Origin: Vibrio mangrovi
GTDB taxonomy: Bacteria > Pseudomonadota > Gammaproteobacteria > Enterobacterales > Vibrionaceae
Direction of reading: 5' to 3'
Length of the DNA: 64,000 bases
Assembly: GCF_024346955.1 (NCBI RefSeq)
Contig: NZ_AP024883.1
Location: forward strand, 3,224,001-3,288,000
A model generated the notes under the pieces. That model was not told the DNA's origin. It ran no database searches and worked only from the letters and a program-made list of their open reading frames with translations. A program made the position numbers and the translations under genes. Numbering within the stretch: the first letter of the stretch is position 1; every line of letters starts with the position of its first letter. Positions 51,865 through 61,177 of this stretch are shown here, piece by piece.

Positions 51865-52741
51865 CGCAAATATTCTCCTTTCGCTACATTATATTGATGC
51901 TGCCGAAACAAAGCCTCACCCAAGAAAACTTTATAAAACAAAAAATTCATCAAAATCAGTTATGTATAGAATAACTAAACACACCGAATCACCCCGTGAC
52001 ATCATTTTGCCTTCGGGCCGATACTGATGAAAATTCCGGATCAATCATGGAAGATATCTATCCGTCAGCAGACATGTTTTCCCTTCTCTGTTATAGCCGG
52101 GACTGCTCAAGTCAATTCGTGATGCGAACTCTCACACAAAAAAAGCCGGTAAACGGCCGTCTCTCCCATATTCACATCACCATTCCCAGAATCAATCGAT
52201 CGTTGGTGATCAGGTTTAGTCATCCTGAAAGCACTATGTAGAGTGCATGGCCATGTCACTTTCATCGTTCAAAGCAAATAACCGGCAACAAAGATCAACA
52301 TTTTCTGGTCTTGAAACAGCACAAGACCCAAACAACAGAGACAAGTGGAACATTCAATATACTAATACAACGAATTGCACATAATGAGCTTAAATAGAGC
52401 CAAGTCATATAATTATTTTCAATCTGTCTACTTGCTCCCAATTCAGCAATTGAATAACTGACAAAGAACGAGATACACCGGCAAAAATTCGGAACACAGA
52501 TAAAACCACCTGAATTTGCTCAATTTTTTAGTCGCAGTTACTCAATGCAAAATCAGAGTTTTCTCTTTGATATATCTGTTTTTATATTCGGTTCATCTAT
52601 GGGATTTTTCTTTCTTACAAACATGTCTGAACAGAACAAATCCACATGATCGTCTTTCTGTGACGCAGATCGGTCGCACAATTATCAATATAAGTTATTA
52701 TTAATTTAGAAATCACTAATATAAAAAGAGAGTAAGTAAAG
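51865..52741. other. 877-bp gene-free region
   Basis: Lies between divergent GH44 and SQR-like genes. A small hairpin (GGTCTTG/CAAGACC, 52307-52328) is present. Short open frames on the plus strand lack ribosome-binding sites and family-like sequence. Composition is mixed, with low-complexity A/T-rich parts near 52340-52480. It probably contains two promoters and remnants of older DNA. Confidence 0.5.
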
Positions 52742-54013
52742 ATGAAAAGGACGATCGTAATTGGTGCAGGGCTGGGCGGAATCTCCGTTGCATATGAGTT
52801 AAGACAGAAACTGCCGAAGGATCATGAAGTGCTTCTAATCAATGAAGGTTCTGAATTCCATTTTATTCCCTCGAATCCCTGGGTCGCCCTTGGGGAACGA
52901 ACCAAAGAACAGGTCATATTAGATCTGACACCCTACACGAAAAAGTTTCGTATTCCGTTTAATACCTCTGGTGTTGCACAAATCCATGCTCAGGATAAAT
53001 GTCTGCAAACCGAAGACGGAACGGAGTACGAGTATGATTATCTGGTGATCTGTACCGGACCAAAACTGGCATTTGAAGCGGTGCCCGGAGCCGGGCCGGA
53101 AGACGGCTATACACAATCGGTCTGTACTGTTGATCATGCAGTCAAGTCTTACCATGCGTACCAACAGCTGCTTGAAAATCCAGGACCGGTCATCGTCGGT
53201 GCCCTTCAGGGAGCCAGTTGTTTCGGACCGGCTTACGAGTACATTTTGTCCCTCGAAAGTCAGTTACGTAAACAAAAAATCCGGGATCAGATTCCGATTA
53301 CGTTTGTCACCAGTGAACCTTATATTGGTCATATGGGATTAGGTGGTGTCGGCGACTCAAAAGCACTGATGGAACATGAATTCCGGGATCGGGGAATTAA
53401 ATGGATTTGTAATGCCCGCGTCACCCATTTTGAATCAAATCTGGCCCATATAGAGGAATTAAACCGTAAGGGAGAAGTCGATTTCGAACATCATTTACCT
53501 TTCGAAATGGCGATGTTCCTGCCACCGTTTAAAGGTTCTCCTGCCGTCGCAAATGTACCGGAGCTGTGTAATCCTAAAGGCTTTGTACTAACCGATGAAT
53601 ACCAGCGCAGTCCGGTTTATCCCGAGATTTTTGCTGCCGGTGTCTGTGTTGCGATCCCGCCACTGGAAGAAACACCAGTGCCTGTCGGTGCACCAAAAAC
53701 CGGTTTTATGATTGAGTCCATGACCAGTGCGATTGTAGAAAACATTCTGAGTATCGAACGTGGTGAGCCGGTCAAAACTAAACCATCAATGAATGCGGTC
53801 TGTCTGGCCGACATGGGTGACAAAGGTGCAGCATTTATCGCCCTGCCACAAAACCCTCCCCGAAATACCAACTGGACGTCGATGGGACAGTGGGTCCATC
53901 TGGCCAAAATCGCTTTTGAGAAATATTTCCTCTACAAAGTGAAAAAAGGCACCAGTGAACCGATTTATGAAAAATATATTATGAAAGCGGCAGGAATCAA
54001 ACGGATCAAATAA
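52742..54013 (+). CDS. Sulfide:quinone-oxidoreductase-like flavoprotein
   Basis: 423 residues. N-terminal FAD-binding GAGLGGISVAYEL (residues 8-20), the middle YDYLVICTGPKL, and PEIFAAGVCVAIPPL near residue 300 for the second FAD segment. Resembles SQR, which oxidises sulfide and passes electrons to quinone at the membrane. Cysteines are at about 122 (SVCTVDHA), 160 (GASCFGPAYE) and 302 (GVCVAI); the third catalytic Cys, expected near GAPKTGF, is not there, so the redox chemistry may differ from classical SQR. GAGAGT-rich site precedes the start. Single gene at the edge of the accessory block. Confidence 0.8.
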   Translation: MKRTIVIGAGLGGISVAYELRQKLPKDHEVLLINEGSEFHFIPSNPWVALGERTKEQVILDLTPYTKKFRIPFNTSGVAQIHAQDKCLQTEDGTEYEYDYLVICTGPKLAFEAVPGAGPEDGYTQSVCTVDHAVKSYHAYQQLLENPGPVIVGALQGASCFGPAYEYILSLESQLRKQKIRDQIPITFVTSEPYIGHMGLGGVGDSKALMEHEFRDRGIKWICNARVTHFESNLAHIEELNRKGEVDFEHHLPFEMAMFLPPFKGSPAVANVPELCNPKGFVLTDEYQRSPVYPEIFAAGVCVAIPPLEETPVPVGAPKTGFMIESMTSAIVENILSIERGEPVKTKPSMNAVCLADMGDKGAAFIALPQNPPRNTNWTSMGQWVHLAKIAFEKYFLYKVKKGTSEPIYEKYIMKAAGIKRIK

Positions 54014-54036
54014 AAAAGGCTGCCATCACGGCAGCC
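54012..54036 (-). terminator. Rho-independent terminator of trpS
   Basis: GGCTGCC and GGCAGCC (54018-54024, 54030-54036) with a 5-nt loop, followed on the minus strand by TTTTTTA. It serves trpS and overlaps the 3' end of the convergent SQR-like gene. Confidence 0.85.
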
Positions 54037-54056
54037 CTCTCATTGACAGATAAAAC

Positions 54057-55091
54057 TTAAAGTGGTGCAACAAAGCCAACAGCCTCATACGCTTTTTTCA
54101 GCATTGGGGCTGCTTTGGCCGACGCAGCTTCCGCACCGGATTTCATCACTTCATTCAGATAATTCAGATCAGTACGCACTCTGTGAAACTCACGCTGTAC
54201 CGGTTCAAGCATGGCAACAACGGCTTCACCCACATCTTTCTTGAATGGCCCGTACATTTCAACACCTTCATATTTCGCTTCAATTTCAGCGAAAGTCATT
54301 CCTGTTGCAGCCGAGTACAATCCCATCAGATTGGAGATTCCGGCTTTATTCTCAACATCATGACGAATCCGAGGTGGTGTTTCAGTATCGGTTTGCGCCT
54401 TGTTGATCTTCTTGATAATCGATTTTGGATCTTCCAGCAGCGTAATGACATTCTTACGATTGTCATCTGACTTCGACATTTTCTTCGTCGCATCCTGAAG
54501 ACTCATCACCCGGGCATTCACTTTAGGAATGTAAGGCTCAGGAACAGTAAAGATCGGCTGCTCAGGGCTATAAATATTATTGAAGCGAATGGCAATATCA
54601 CGGGCTAGTTCCAGATGTTGCTTCTGATCGTTACCGACCGGAACCTGATGCGTACCGTATAAAAGAATATCGGCAGCCATCAGCACCGGATAATCAAACA
54701 GCCCGGCGTTAACATCATTCGCATAACGCGCAGATTTATCTTTAAACTGAGTCATCCGGCTCAGTTCACCCATCTGGGTATAACAGTTGAGAAGCCAACT
54801 TAATTGCGCATGAGCCGGTACGTGGGACTGAACAAATAATGTGCTCTTCTGCGGATCAATGCCGACCGCAAGACAAATCGCCAGTGCATCTAACGTGGCT
54901 TCGCGCAGTGCTTTCGGATCCTGACGGACCGTTACTGCATGGAGGTTCACGATACAATACTGACAATCATAATCATCTTGCATCTGATGCCATTGACGGA
55001 GAGCACCCAAGTAATTACCAATACTGAGTTCACCGGAGGGTTGAACACCACTAAAGACGATCGGTTTGTCCGATACCAGGGAGTTGCTCAT
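54057..55091 (-). CDS. trpS: Tryptophanyl-tRNA synthetase
   Basis: 344 residues, class I aminoacyl-tRNA synthetase. The HIGH-type motif is GELSIGNYLGALRQW near residue 20, and KMSKS is intact as KKMSKSDDNR near residue 203. It charges tRNA-Trp with tryptophan. First gene of the conserved block that follows the accessory DNA; a terminator separates it from gph upstream. Confidence 0.97.
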   Translation of the reverse strand: MSNSLVSDKPIVFSGVQPSGELSIGNYLGALRQWHQMQDDYDCQYCIVNLHAVTVRQDPKALREATLDALAICLAVGIDPQKSTLFVQSHVPAHAQLSWLLNCYTQMGELSRMTQFKDKSARYANDVNAGLFDYPVLMAADILLYGTHQVPVGNDQKQHLELARDIAIRFNNIYSPEQPIFTVPEPYIPKVNARVMSLQDATKKMSKSDDNRKNVITLLEDPKSIIKKINKAQTDTETPPRIRHDVENKAGISNLMGLYSAATGMTFAEIEAKYEGVEMYGPFKKDVGEAVVAMLEPVQREFHRVRTDLNYLNEVMKSGAEAASAKAAPMLKKAYEAVGFVAPL

Positions 55092-55124
55092 GAGAAAAAT
55101 TCCTTTGACTTCATCAAAATTAGA

Positions 55125-55163
55125 GAAAAAACCGTGTGACAGCTTTAAAAACAGTCACACGGT
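55125..55163 (-). terminator. Rho-independent terminator between gph and trpS
   Basis: ACCGTGTGAC and GTCACACGGT (55131-55140, 55154-55163), a perfect 10-bp stem, followed on the minus strand by six T. 49 bp after the gph stop. It makes trpS a separate transcription unit. Confidence 0.9.
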
Positions 55164-55211
55164 CTGCTCAGTGTACTCATTAGGAAGTATTTTTCTAGAT
55201 ATTTATCGCAT

Positions 55212-55898
55212 TCATGCTGAAACCAGAACAATATCCAATACTTCACTGATCTGATCAGCGACAAAATCCGGATCGGAATCCGCAATCGGCTCACCGTGGT
55301 TATAACCGTATGTCAAACCGAATGAACGGCACCCGGCCCGTTTCGCTGCCAGAATGTCATTCTTTGAATCACCAACCATCAACATCTGCTGTGGCTGGCA
55401 GTTATAAGTCGTCAGCAACCACTCAAGGGCCATTGGATCCGGTTTCTTTTTCTCAAACCGATCCCCACCAAGCACTTCCTTAAAATAATGAGAGATGCCA
55501 TGTTGTTGTAGAATATCAGGAACAAACTGAGACGGTTTATTGGTCGCAATCGCCAACGTAAATCCAGCCTGATATAGCTGTTCCAGTGTCTCTTTAACGC
55601 CCGGATACAAATGGCTGAGACGGTGGCCTGTCGCATCGTAATACACATCAAACCGGCTTCTGGCATCTTGCAGAAGTTCCGGACTCAATGACGGATCAAC
55701 AGTTAAACTCTGACTTAAAGCGCGGGCAATCAGTACATCGGCACCGTTGCCGACATAATCACGAACCTGTGCTTCAGACACTCCCGCATAGCCCAGCGCA
55801 CGCACTGTCTGGTCCGCAGCAACGGCCAGATCGGGAACGCTGTCCAACAACGTGCCATCCAGATCAAATACGATCAATTGAATCTGCTCAGAAGACAT
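55212..55898 (-). CDS. gph: Phosphoglycolate phosphatase
   Basis: 228 residues starting MSSEQIQLIVFDLDGTLLDS; an extra ATG one codon earlier exists. HAD superfamily: nucleophile Asp in DLDGTLLDS, Thr/Asn in IATNKPSQF, Lys in KKKPDPMAL, and Asp pair in MVGDSKNDI. Removes 2-phosphoglycolate, made during DNA repair. Located after rpe, as in other gamma-proteobacteria. Confidence 0.95.
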   Translation of the reverse strand: MSSEQIQLIVFDLDGTLLDSVPDLAVAADQTVRALGYAGVSEAQVRDYVGNGADVLIARALSQSLTVDPSLSPELLQDARSRFDVYYDATGHRLSHLYPGVKETLEQLYQAGFTLAIATNKPSQFVPDILQQHGISHYFKEVLGGDRFEKKKPDPMALEWLLTTYNCQPQQMLMVGDSKNDILAAKRAGCRSFGLTYGYNHGEPIADSDPDFVADQISEVLDIVLVSA

Positions 55899-55984
55899 CA
55901 CTTATACTCTCTATTTGATTTTTTATATGGCGGTACAACACAAACTCACCGGGACTGGATCCTATCGGATCCACAAACAATAAC

Positions 55985-56659
55985 TTACCGTGTGACCAGA
56001 GCCAGTTCGGCGCGCATCGCGTCAATCACACTCTGATAATCCGGCTGACCAAAAATAGCTGAACCTGCCACAAACATATCGGCTCCGGCTTCTGCAATTT
56101 CACGGATATTCTCAATTTTCACGCCACCATCAATTTCCAGACGAATCTTGCGACCGGAAGCTTCGATACGCTCACGAACAGCACTAAGTTTATCCAGAGT
56201 ATGAGGAATGAAAGACTGCCCGCCAAATCCCGGATTAACTGACATCAACAGGATTAGATCAACTTTATCCATCAGGTAATCCAGATAGCTCAATGGCGTG
56301 GCCGGATTAAGTACAACTCCCGCCTGACAACCATGATCTTTAATTAATTGCAAAGTCCGGTCAACATGCTCGGAAGCTTCGACATGAAAGGTAATCATTG
56401 ATGCCCCGGCTTTGGCAAAATCAGGAATCAGACGATCAACCGGTTTAGCCATCAGATGGACATCAATCGGTGCAGTCACACCATAATCACGTAAGGCCTG
56501 ACATACGGGAGCACCAAAAGTCAGATTGGGTACATAATGATTATCCATGACATCAAAATGGATCACATCTGCACCGGCATTCAGGACATCGGCAACGTCC
56601 TCTCCCAAACGGGCTAAATCGGCAGAAAGGATGGAAGGGGCAATCAAAAAGTCTTTCAT
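55985..56659 (-). CDS. rpe: Ribulose-phosphate 3-epimerase
   Basis: 224 residues, TIM barrel. Converts ribulose 5-phosphate to xylulose 5-phosphate in the pentose phosphate pathway. Catalytic Asp in HFDVMDNHYVPNLTFG, metal His in PIDVHLM, and Asp in EIDGGVK. Lies between dam and gph, the conserved order. Confidence 0.97.
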   Translation of the reverse strand: MKDFLIAPSILSADLARLGEDVADVLNAGADVIHFDVMDNHYVPNLTFGAPVCQALRDYGVTAPIDVHLMAKPVDRLIPDFAKAGASMITFHVEASEHVDRTLQLIKDHGCQAGVVLNPATPLSYLDYLMDKVDLILLMSVNPGFGGQSFIPHTLDKLSAVRERIEASGRKIRLEIDGGVKIENIREIAEAGADMFVAGSAIFGQPDYQSVIDAMRAELALVTR

Positions 56660-56826
56660 AAAAGCGGGCCTCTGTGAGCATGAAGATTAGAAATACTTGC
56701 CAGGAAGGATCATTCTACCGAAGCCCTTCCCCGGATCCTAGCGTGTGTTTGCCTTTCGTATCGGTTTTTGCAGACCACAGCTCTCTCCACCATTTTTACC
56801 GGTATGAGACAGCAGTGTAAATCTGA

Positions 56827-57663
56827 CTAGTCTGTCAAACCCTCAGAATTACCTTCAAACAGAGCCAGAAGTTCATCGACTTTATTACGTCCGGCACCGT
56901 TACGGCTAATTGTCCGCTTTACTTTGACCACACTCAGTTTTGCACCGTGGTACAACCTGCGGGTCAGAATCGTATCATGATTGGAGATCAACACCGGAAT
57001 CCCCCGCTCATTGGCTGTTTTCTCTGCAATGTCAGCGAGAGCCGCCTGATCATCCAACGAAAAACCACCGCCGGCATAAGAGGTAAAATTTGCAGTGTGG
57101 GATAATGGCGCATAAGGCGGATCACAATAGACAACACTGGTTTCATCCGCCCGTTCGAAACTATCCTGATAATTGGTACAGATAAACGTTGCTTTTTGCG
57201 CTTTTTCGGCAAAAAACTCCAGCTCAGCTTCAGGAAAATAAGGTTTCTTGTAGGATCCGAAAGGGACATTAAATCCCCCTTTCTTGTTATAACGACACAG
57301 TCCGTTAAATCCAAAACGGTTCATGTACAGAAATGCCAGTGAACGATACATGACATCACTGGTCTGATTAAACTGATGCCGGACCGACAGATATGCTTCT
57401 TTACGGTTATTCTCGGCAATAAACCAACGTTTGGCTTCGGTAATATAATGTTCAGGCTGCTCTTTGAGCAGATTATATAAATTGATGAGATCAGGATTGA
57501 TATCAGCCAGAATATAATGCTCGTAGTCGGTATTGAGAAAAATAGAACCAGCACCGACAAAAGGCTCAACTAAAGATTGAGCTGCCGGTAAATGGCGTCG
57601 GATATCATCAACCAATCCATATTTTCCGCCAGCCCACTTCAGAAAGGCGCGATTCTTTTTCAT
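56827..57663 (-). CDS. dam: DNA adenine methyltransferase (GATC)
   Basis: 278 residues. N-terminal FLKWAGGKYGLVDDI binds SAM, and the catalytic DPPY is at 181-184. Methylates adenine in GATC, which steers mismatch repair, replication timing and gene regulation; it is essential in Vibrio cholerae. Lies 80 bp downstream of damX. Confidence 0.97.
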   Translation of the reverse strand: MKKNRAFLKWAGGKYGLVDDIRRHLPAAQSLVEPFVGAGSIFLNTDYEHYILADINPDLINLYNLLKEQPEHYITEAKRWFIAENNRKEAYLSVRHQFNQTSDVMYRSLAFLYMNRFGFNGLCRYNKKGGFNVPFGSYKKPYFPEAELEFFAEKAQKATFICTNYQDSFERADETSVVYCDPPYAPLSHTANFTSYAGGGFSLDDQAALADIAEKTANERGIPVLISNHDTILTRRLYHGAKLSVVKVKRTISRNGAGRNKVDELLALFEGNSEGLTD

Positions 57664-57743
57664 CTACTGCTCTATCTATCCACCACGATCAACAAGGCTG
57701 CGAAATCTAACATATTTTCACTTCATCCCCAAGTGAACCCGAA

Positions 57744-59315
57744 CTATTTCACCCGTTCTATCTCTCGTTGCACCTGTCGGAGTGACTTCGCCCACGGACC
57801 TAGTGCCTGAATCGAACTGGGAAGTGTCGCCACTGCATCCCGGGCCATCTGAATCGTCGGATAGTTTTCGTAAGTCACGATATACCAATTGACCTGATCC
57901 CGGATTGTCGGATAGACATAAACCTGACTCTGCAACTGATGACGCCGGATAAAATCTTCAACTTCCTGCAAAGAGTTAAAGGCCGCAAGTTGCAGGGTAT
58001 AACTCCGGGCAGACATCGCCATCAACTCTGTGGTTGTATAGGCAAAAGACAAACCAGGCAGGTTGGGCGAGCTGGCAGCACTGTCTTTATCAGCGGTTGG
58101 AGAAGATGAGCTTTCCGCTTCAGCCGGAGAGACAGACGAGCTTTCCTGAGCTTCTTCTGTCGACGCAGGGTCAGTTGCTACAGGGGTTTCCGGTGAAGCC
58201 TGCTGAGCCAGATGATCAAGTTTTGCCGTATCAGCATGCTCCGGCTTACCTTCCATCAACGCATCTACAACCTCGGAGGAAATAACTACACGCTGTCCCT
58301 GATCATCAACACCGACACTCTCACCATCGGAGATAACTGCCGGGGGCAGCGCATTGGAATCATCAGTCACACCACCGGGCAAAACCTCATTCTGGTTCTC
58401 TTCGTCTGATGCTGAAGAAGACGTTTTGGCATCTCCCGCCATATTCCCGCTTTCCGGCAGCGTCGGAATAACCGTCTGTTCCTTCGCCACATCATCTGCA
58501 ACAATATCATCCAGTGTATTTACGGCCGGAGCCTGCTGCCCGGAGAGCATCCACCAGTAACCGCCGCCTAGACAGACAGCAACTAATAGTATCAATACTG
58601 CGATCTTGGCAGGAGACCCGACTATTGAGCGAATCACGATCCGCTTTTCCATCTTCTTCTCTCCTAATGCTATGATATCACCCGGAGTTTTCTTCGCCTT
58701 ACTATACGCATGACGAACTCTTTTCTCCATTTTAACGTCGACGAAGCGCATCACCAGATATTCGAAAAGACGATCAGCGTCATCCTGAGAAAGCCGCTCA
58801 ATCTCCAGATCAACGGGTTTATGCTCCTGACCATAGCCAATCCGGGTCAGCAGCGTGTCAAGAACCCGGGGAAGTGCAAACAGGATCACATTGATCGACC
58901 ACTGCGGTTTTTCCTGAGCTTCCAGCACTAACATCCATAATTCGGAAATCAGATTTTCAGATAAAAGTTGAGCATTATCGACCACAATCACGATATTGCA
59001 GGGATCATCTTCAAAAACGGCGGTCAGATTATCGGTCAGAGAATCATCCGGATTAAAACGGGCATGAGAGGAAATTTGGGTCAGAATGGTCATGCGGTGC
59101 TGATGATCATCCTGATTCGGGTAACATAGCAACAACGATTGATTCTTATCTTCCGCCCACGCTTCCAGATAGCGTTGTGCGATCCAGGTTTTCCCCGCAC
59201 CTGCTTCACCGGAAACTGTCACTAAATTGGAACCGAAATGCGTCAGAAGCCTCAGTCGCTCCAACAGATCGACCTGAGACTGTAATTCCAACACTCGCCC
59301 GTGTGCTGCACTCAT
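57744..59315 (-). CDS. damX: Cell division protein DamX (SPOR domain)
   Basis: 523 residues. N-terminal AAA-type ATPase (P-loop SGEAGAGKTWIA near 33-44, VVDNAQ near 110), typical of vibrio DamX, then a membrane segment (about 233-250, IAVLILLVAVCLGGGYW), a long acidic Ser/Glu-rich periplasmic linker, and a C-terminal SPOR domain (about 435-515: YTLQLAAFNSLQEVEDFI). SPOR binds denuded septal peptidoglycan. Between aroB and dam. E. coli DamX is shorter and lacks an intact ATPase site. Confidence 0.93.
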   Translation of the reverse strand: MSAAHGRVLELQSQVDLLERLRLLTHFGSNLVTVSGEAGAGKTWIAQRYLEAWAEDKNQSLLLCYPNQDDHQHRMTILTQISSHARFNPDDSLTDNLTAVFEDDPCNIVIVVDNAQLLSENLISELWMLVLEAQEKPQWSINVILFALPRVLDTLLTRIGYGQEHKPVDLEIERLSQDDADRLFEYLVMRFVDVKMEKRVRHAYSKAKKTPGDIIALGEKKMEKRIVIRSIVGSPAKIAVLILLVAVCLGGGYWWMLSGQQAPAVNTLDDIVADDVAKEQTVIPTLPESGNMAGDAKTSSSASDEENQNEVLPGGVTDDSNALPPAVISDGESVGVDDQGQRVVISSEVVDALMEGKPEHADTAKLDHLAQQASPETPVATDPASTEEAQESSSVSPAEAESSSSPTADKDSAASSPNLPGLSFAYTTTELMAMSARSYTLQLAAFNSLQEVEDFIRRHQLQSQVYVYPTIRDQVNWYIVTYENYPTIQMARDAVATLPSSIQALGPWAKSLRQVQREIERVK

Positions 59316-59352
59316 GAAACCATCCTACCCAGAAGAATGAAAGACAGTTGAA

Positions 59353-60441
59353 TTATACTGTACGACAGAAATCTATCGCCTGCTCAATAACCGATTCTGG
59401 GATATCCTTCCACACTTCAGCGGTACCGATTCCCGTCGGCAGAACCAATCTCAATGTTCCGGCCAGAACCTTTTTATCCCGCATCATATGAGTCATGAAA
59501 TCAGAAAAAGACATTCCTTCTGGCGTCTGTACCGGCAACCTGGCCGATTTCAGAATCGCAACAATACGTGCAAACTGTGCCTCAGAAATTAATCCGTGCA
59601 GCTGTGCCGTTTTCGCAGCCATGACAGTCCCGGCAGCAACAGCTTCACCATGAAGCCACTGACCATATCCCAGATGGGCTTCAATCGCATGCCCGAATGT
59701 ATGTCCCAGGTTAAGCAGAGCACGAATACCGGCTTCTTTTTCATCCTGTGCAACAACTTCGGCTTTGATCTCGCAGCAACGGGCTATCGCATAAGTCAGC
59801 GATGTCTGATCCAATGCGTAAAGTGAATCAAGGTGAGTTTCCAGCCAGTCAAAAAATTCAGCATCATAGATAATGCCGTATTTGATCACTTCAGCAATCC
59901 CGGCTGCAAATTCACGTTCCGGCAGAGTTGCCAGACAGTCAGTGTCGATAATCACAGAACGGGGTTGGTAGAATGCACCAATCATATTCTTACCCAACGG
60001 ATGGTTTACCGCTGTTTTCCCACCAACAGAAGAATCGACCTGAGACAATAGTGTCGTCGGAATCTGGATAAAGTCGACGCCCCGCTGATAACAGGCAGCA
60101 GCAAAGCCAACCAAATCACCGATCACACCTCCACCTAAAGCAACAATCACAACATCTCGTCCCAGATTATGCTCAAGTAAGAATGTCATCACCGTATTGA
60201 ATGTGTCCAGACTCTTGTACTGTTCCCCATCGGGTAATTCCAGTAAATACGTCTGACAACCGGCGTTTTCAAACAACTGTGTGACTTTATCGGCATAAAG
60301 CGGCGCAACCGTAACGTTGCTAATCATCACCACTTTCTGCTGAGGGGGAAGAAAAGAAAGATGTGCCGGATCTTGGAATAATCCGGCTCCGATTGAAATG
60401 GGGTAACTACGCTCACCTAAACTGACCGTAATCTGCTCCAT
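59353..60441 (-). CDS. aroB: 3-dehydroquinate synthase
   Basis: 362 residues starting MEQITVSLGERSYPISIG; an in-frame GTG three codons earlier is rejected because GGAG stands 8 nt from this ATG. Second step of the shikimate pathway, converting DAHP to dehydroquinate using NAD and zinc. GGGVIGDLVGFAAACYQRGV and the metal His in LNLGHTFGHAIE are present. Co-transcribed with aroK. Confidence 0.97.
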   Translation of the reverse strand: MEQITVSLGERSYPISIGAGLFQDPAHLSFLPPQQKVVMISNVTVAPLYADKVTQLFENAGCQTYLLELPDGEQYKSLDTFNTVMTFLLEHNLGRDVVIVALGGGVIGDLVGFAAACYQRGVDFIQIPTTLLSQVDSSVGGKTAVNHPLGKNMIGAFYQPRSVIIDTDCLATLPEREFAAGIAEVIKYGIIYDAEFFDWLETHLDSLYALDQTSLTYAIARCCEIKAEVVAQDEKEAGIRALLNLGHTFGHAIEAHLGYGQWLHGEAVAAGTVMAAKTAQLHGLISEAQFARIVAILKSARLPVQTPEGMSFSDFMTHMMRDKKVLAGTLRLVLPTGIGTAEVWKDIPESVIEQAIDFCRTV

Positions 60442-60471
60442 GGGTTGCACTCCGCAAAAAATTAAAAAAAC

Positions 60472-60990
60472 TTACTGTTCTTCTAACATTTTTACGATCT
60501 GATTGGCTACCACTTTTGCACTTTGGTCGTCAGTTTTCACAGTAATATCCGCAATTTCTTCATAAAGCGGATTACGCTCCTCAGCCAAAGTTTCTAAAAC
60601 TTCGCGTGGCTGTTCTGTTTGCAGAAGCGGGCGCTTTTTATCACGACTGGTACGAGCTAACTGCTTCTCAATGGTCGTTTCCAGATAAACAACGACACCC
60701 CGGGCAGAAAGACGATTGCGATTCTCTTTGCTTTTTACAGACCCACCGCCTGTCGCCAGAACAATTCCCTGTTGTTCCGTGAGATCATGGATGACAGTTT
60801 CTTCACGTTTGCGGAAACCATCTTCTCCTTCAACATCAAATACCCAAGCAATATCTGCTCCCGTTCGTTCTTCAATGACGGAGTCAGAATCTACAAATTC
60901 CATATGAAGTTGTTGTGCCAGATATCTACCGATAGTACTTTTGCCGGCCCCCATAGGACCAACAAGGATAATATTACGTTTTTCAGCCAT
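60472..60990 (-). CDS. aroK: Shikimate kinase I
   Basis: 172 residues. Phosphorylates shikimate. P-loop GPMGAGKST (11-19), shikimate site DSDSVIE and the GGG loop in LATGGGSV are intact. It precedes aroB by 30 bp, so they form an operon (aroKB), as in most gamma-proteobacteria. Confidence 0.97.
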   Translation of the reverse strand: MAEKRNIILVGPMGAGKSTIGRYLAQQLHMEFVDSDSVIEERTGADIAWVFDVEGEDGFRKREETVIHDLTEQQGIVLATGGGSVKSKENRNRLSARGVVVYLETTIEKQLARTSRDKKRPLLQTEQPREVLETLAEERNPLYEEIADITVKTDDQSAKVVANQIVKMLEEQ

Positions 60991-61177
60991 GTTTAGCAGT
61001 AATTAACAACATTAATTCAATGACATCGCCACAAGTGAATTCAAGGTATAGCAAGGGTTGAATCAGCTTCGTGGCACCAATTCCTCACAGACATTTCGTG
61101 ATAAGACCCGAAATTATCTAGATCTGAGTGCCCGAATGCAACATTATTTTTCGGCTATCTGCAAAAAGCAAACTAAC

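Noticed and set aside
51996..52241. 81-codon open frame in the gap before the SQR gene
   Set aside because: No ribosome-binding site, no recognisable domain, and low-complexity coding character.
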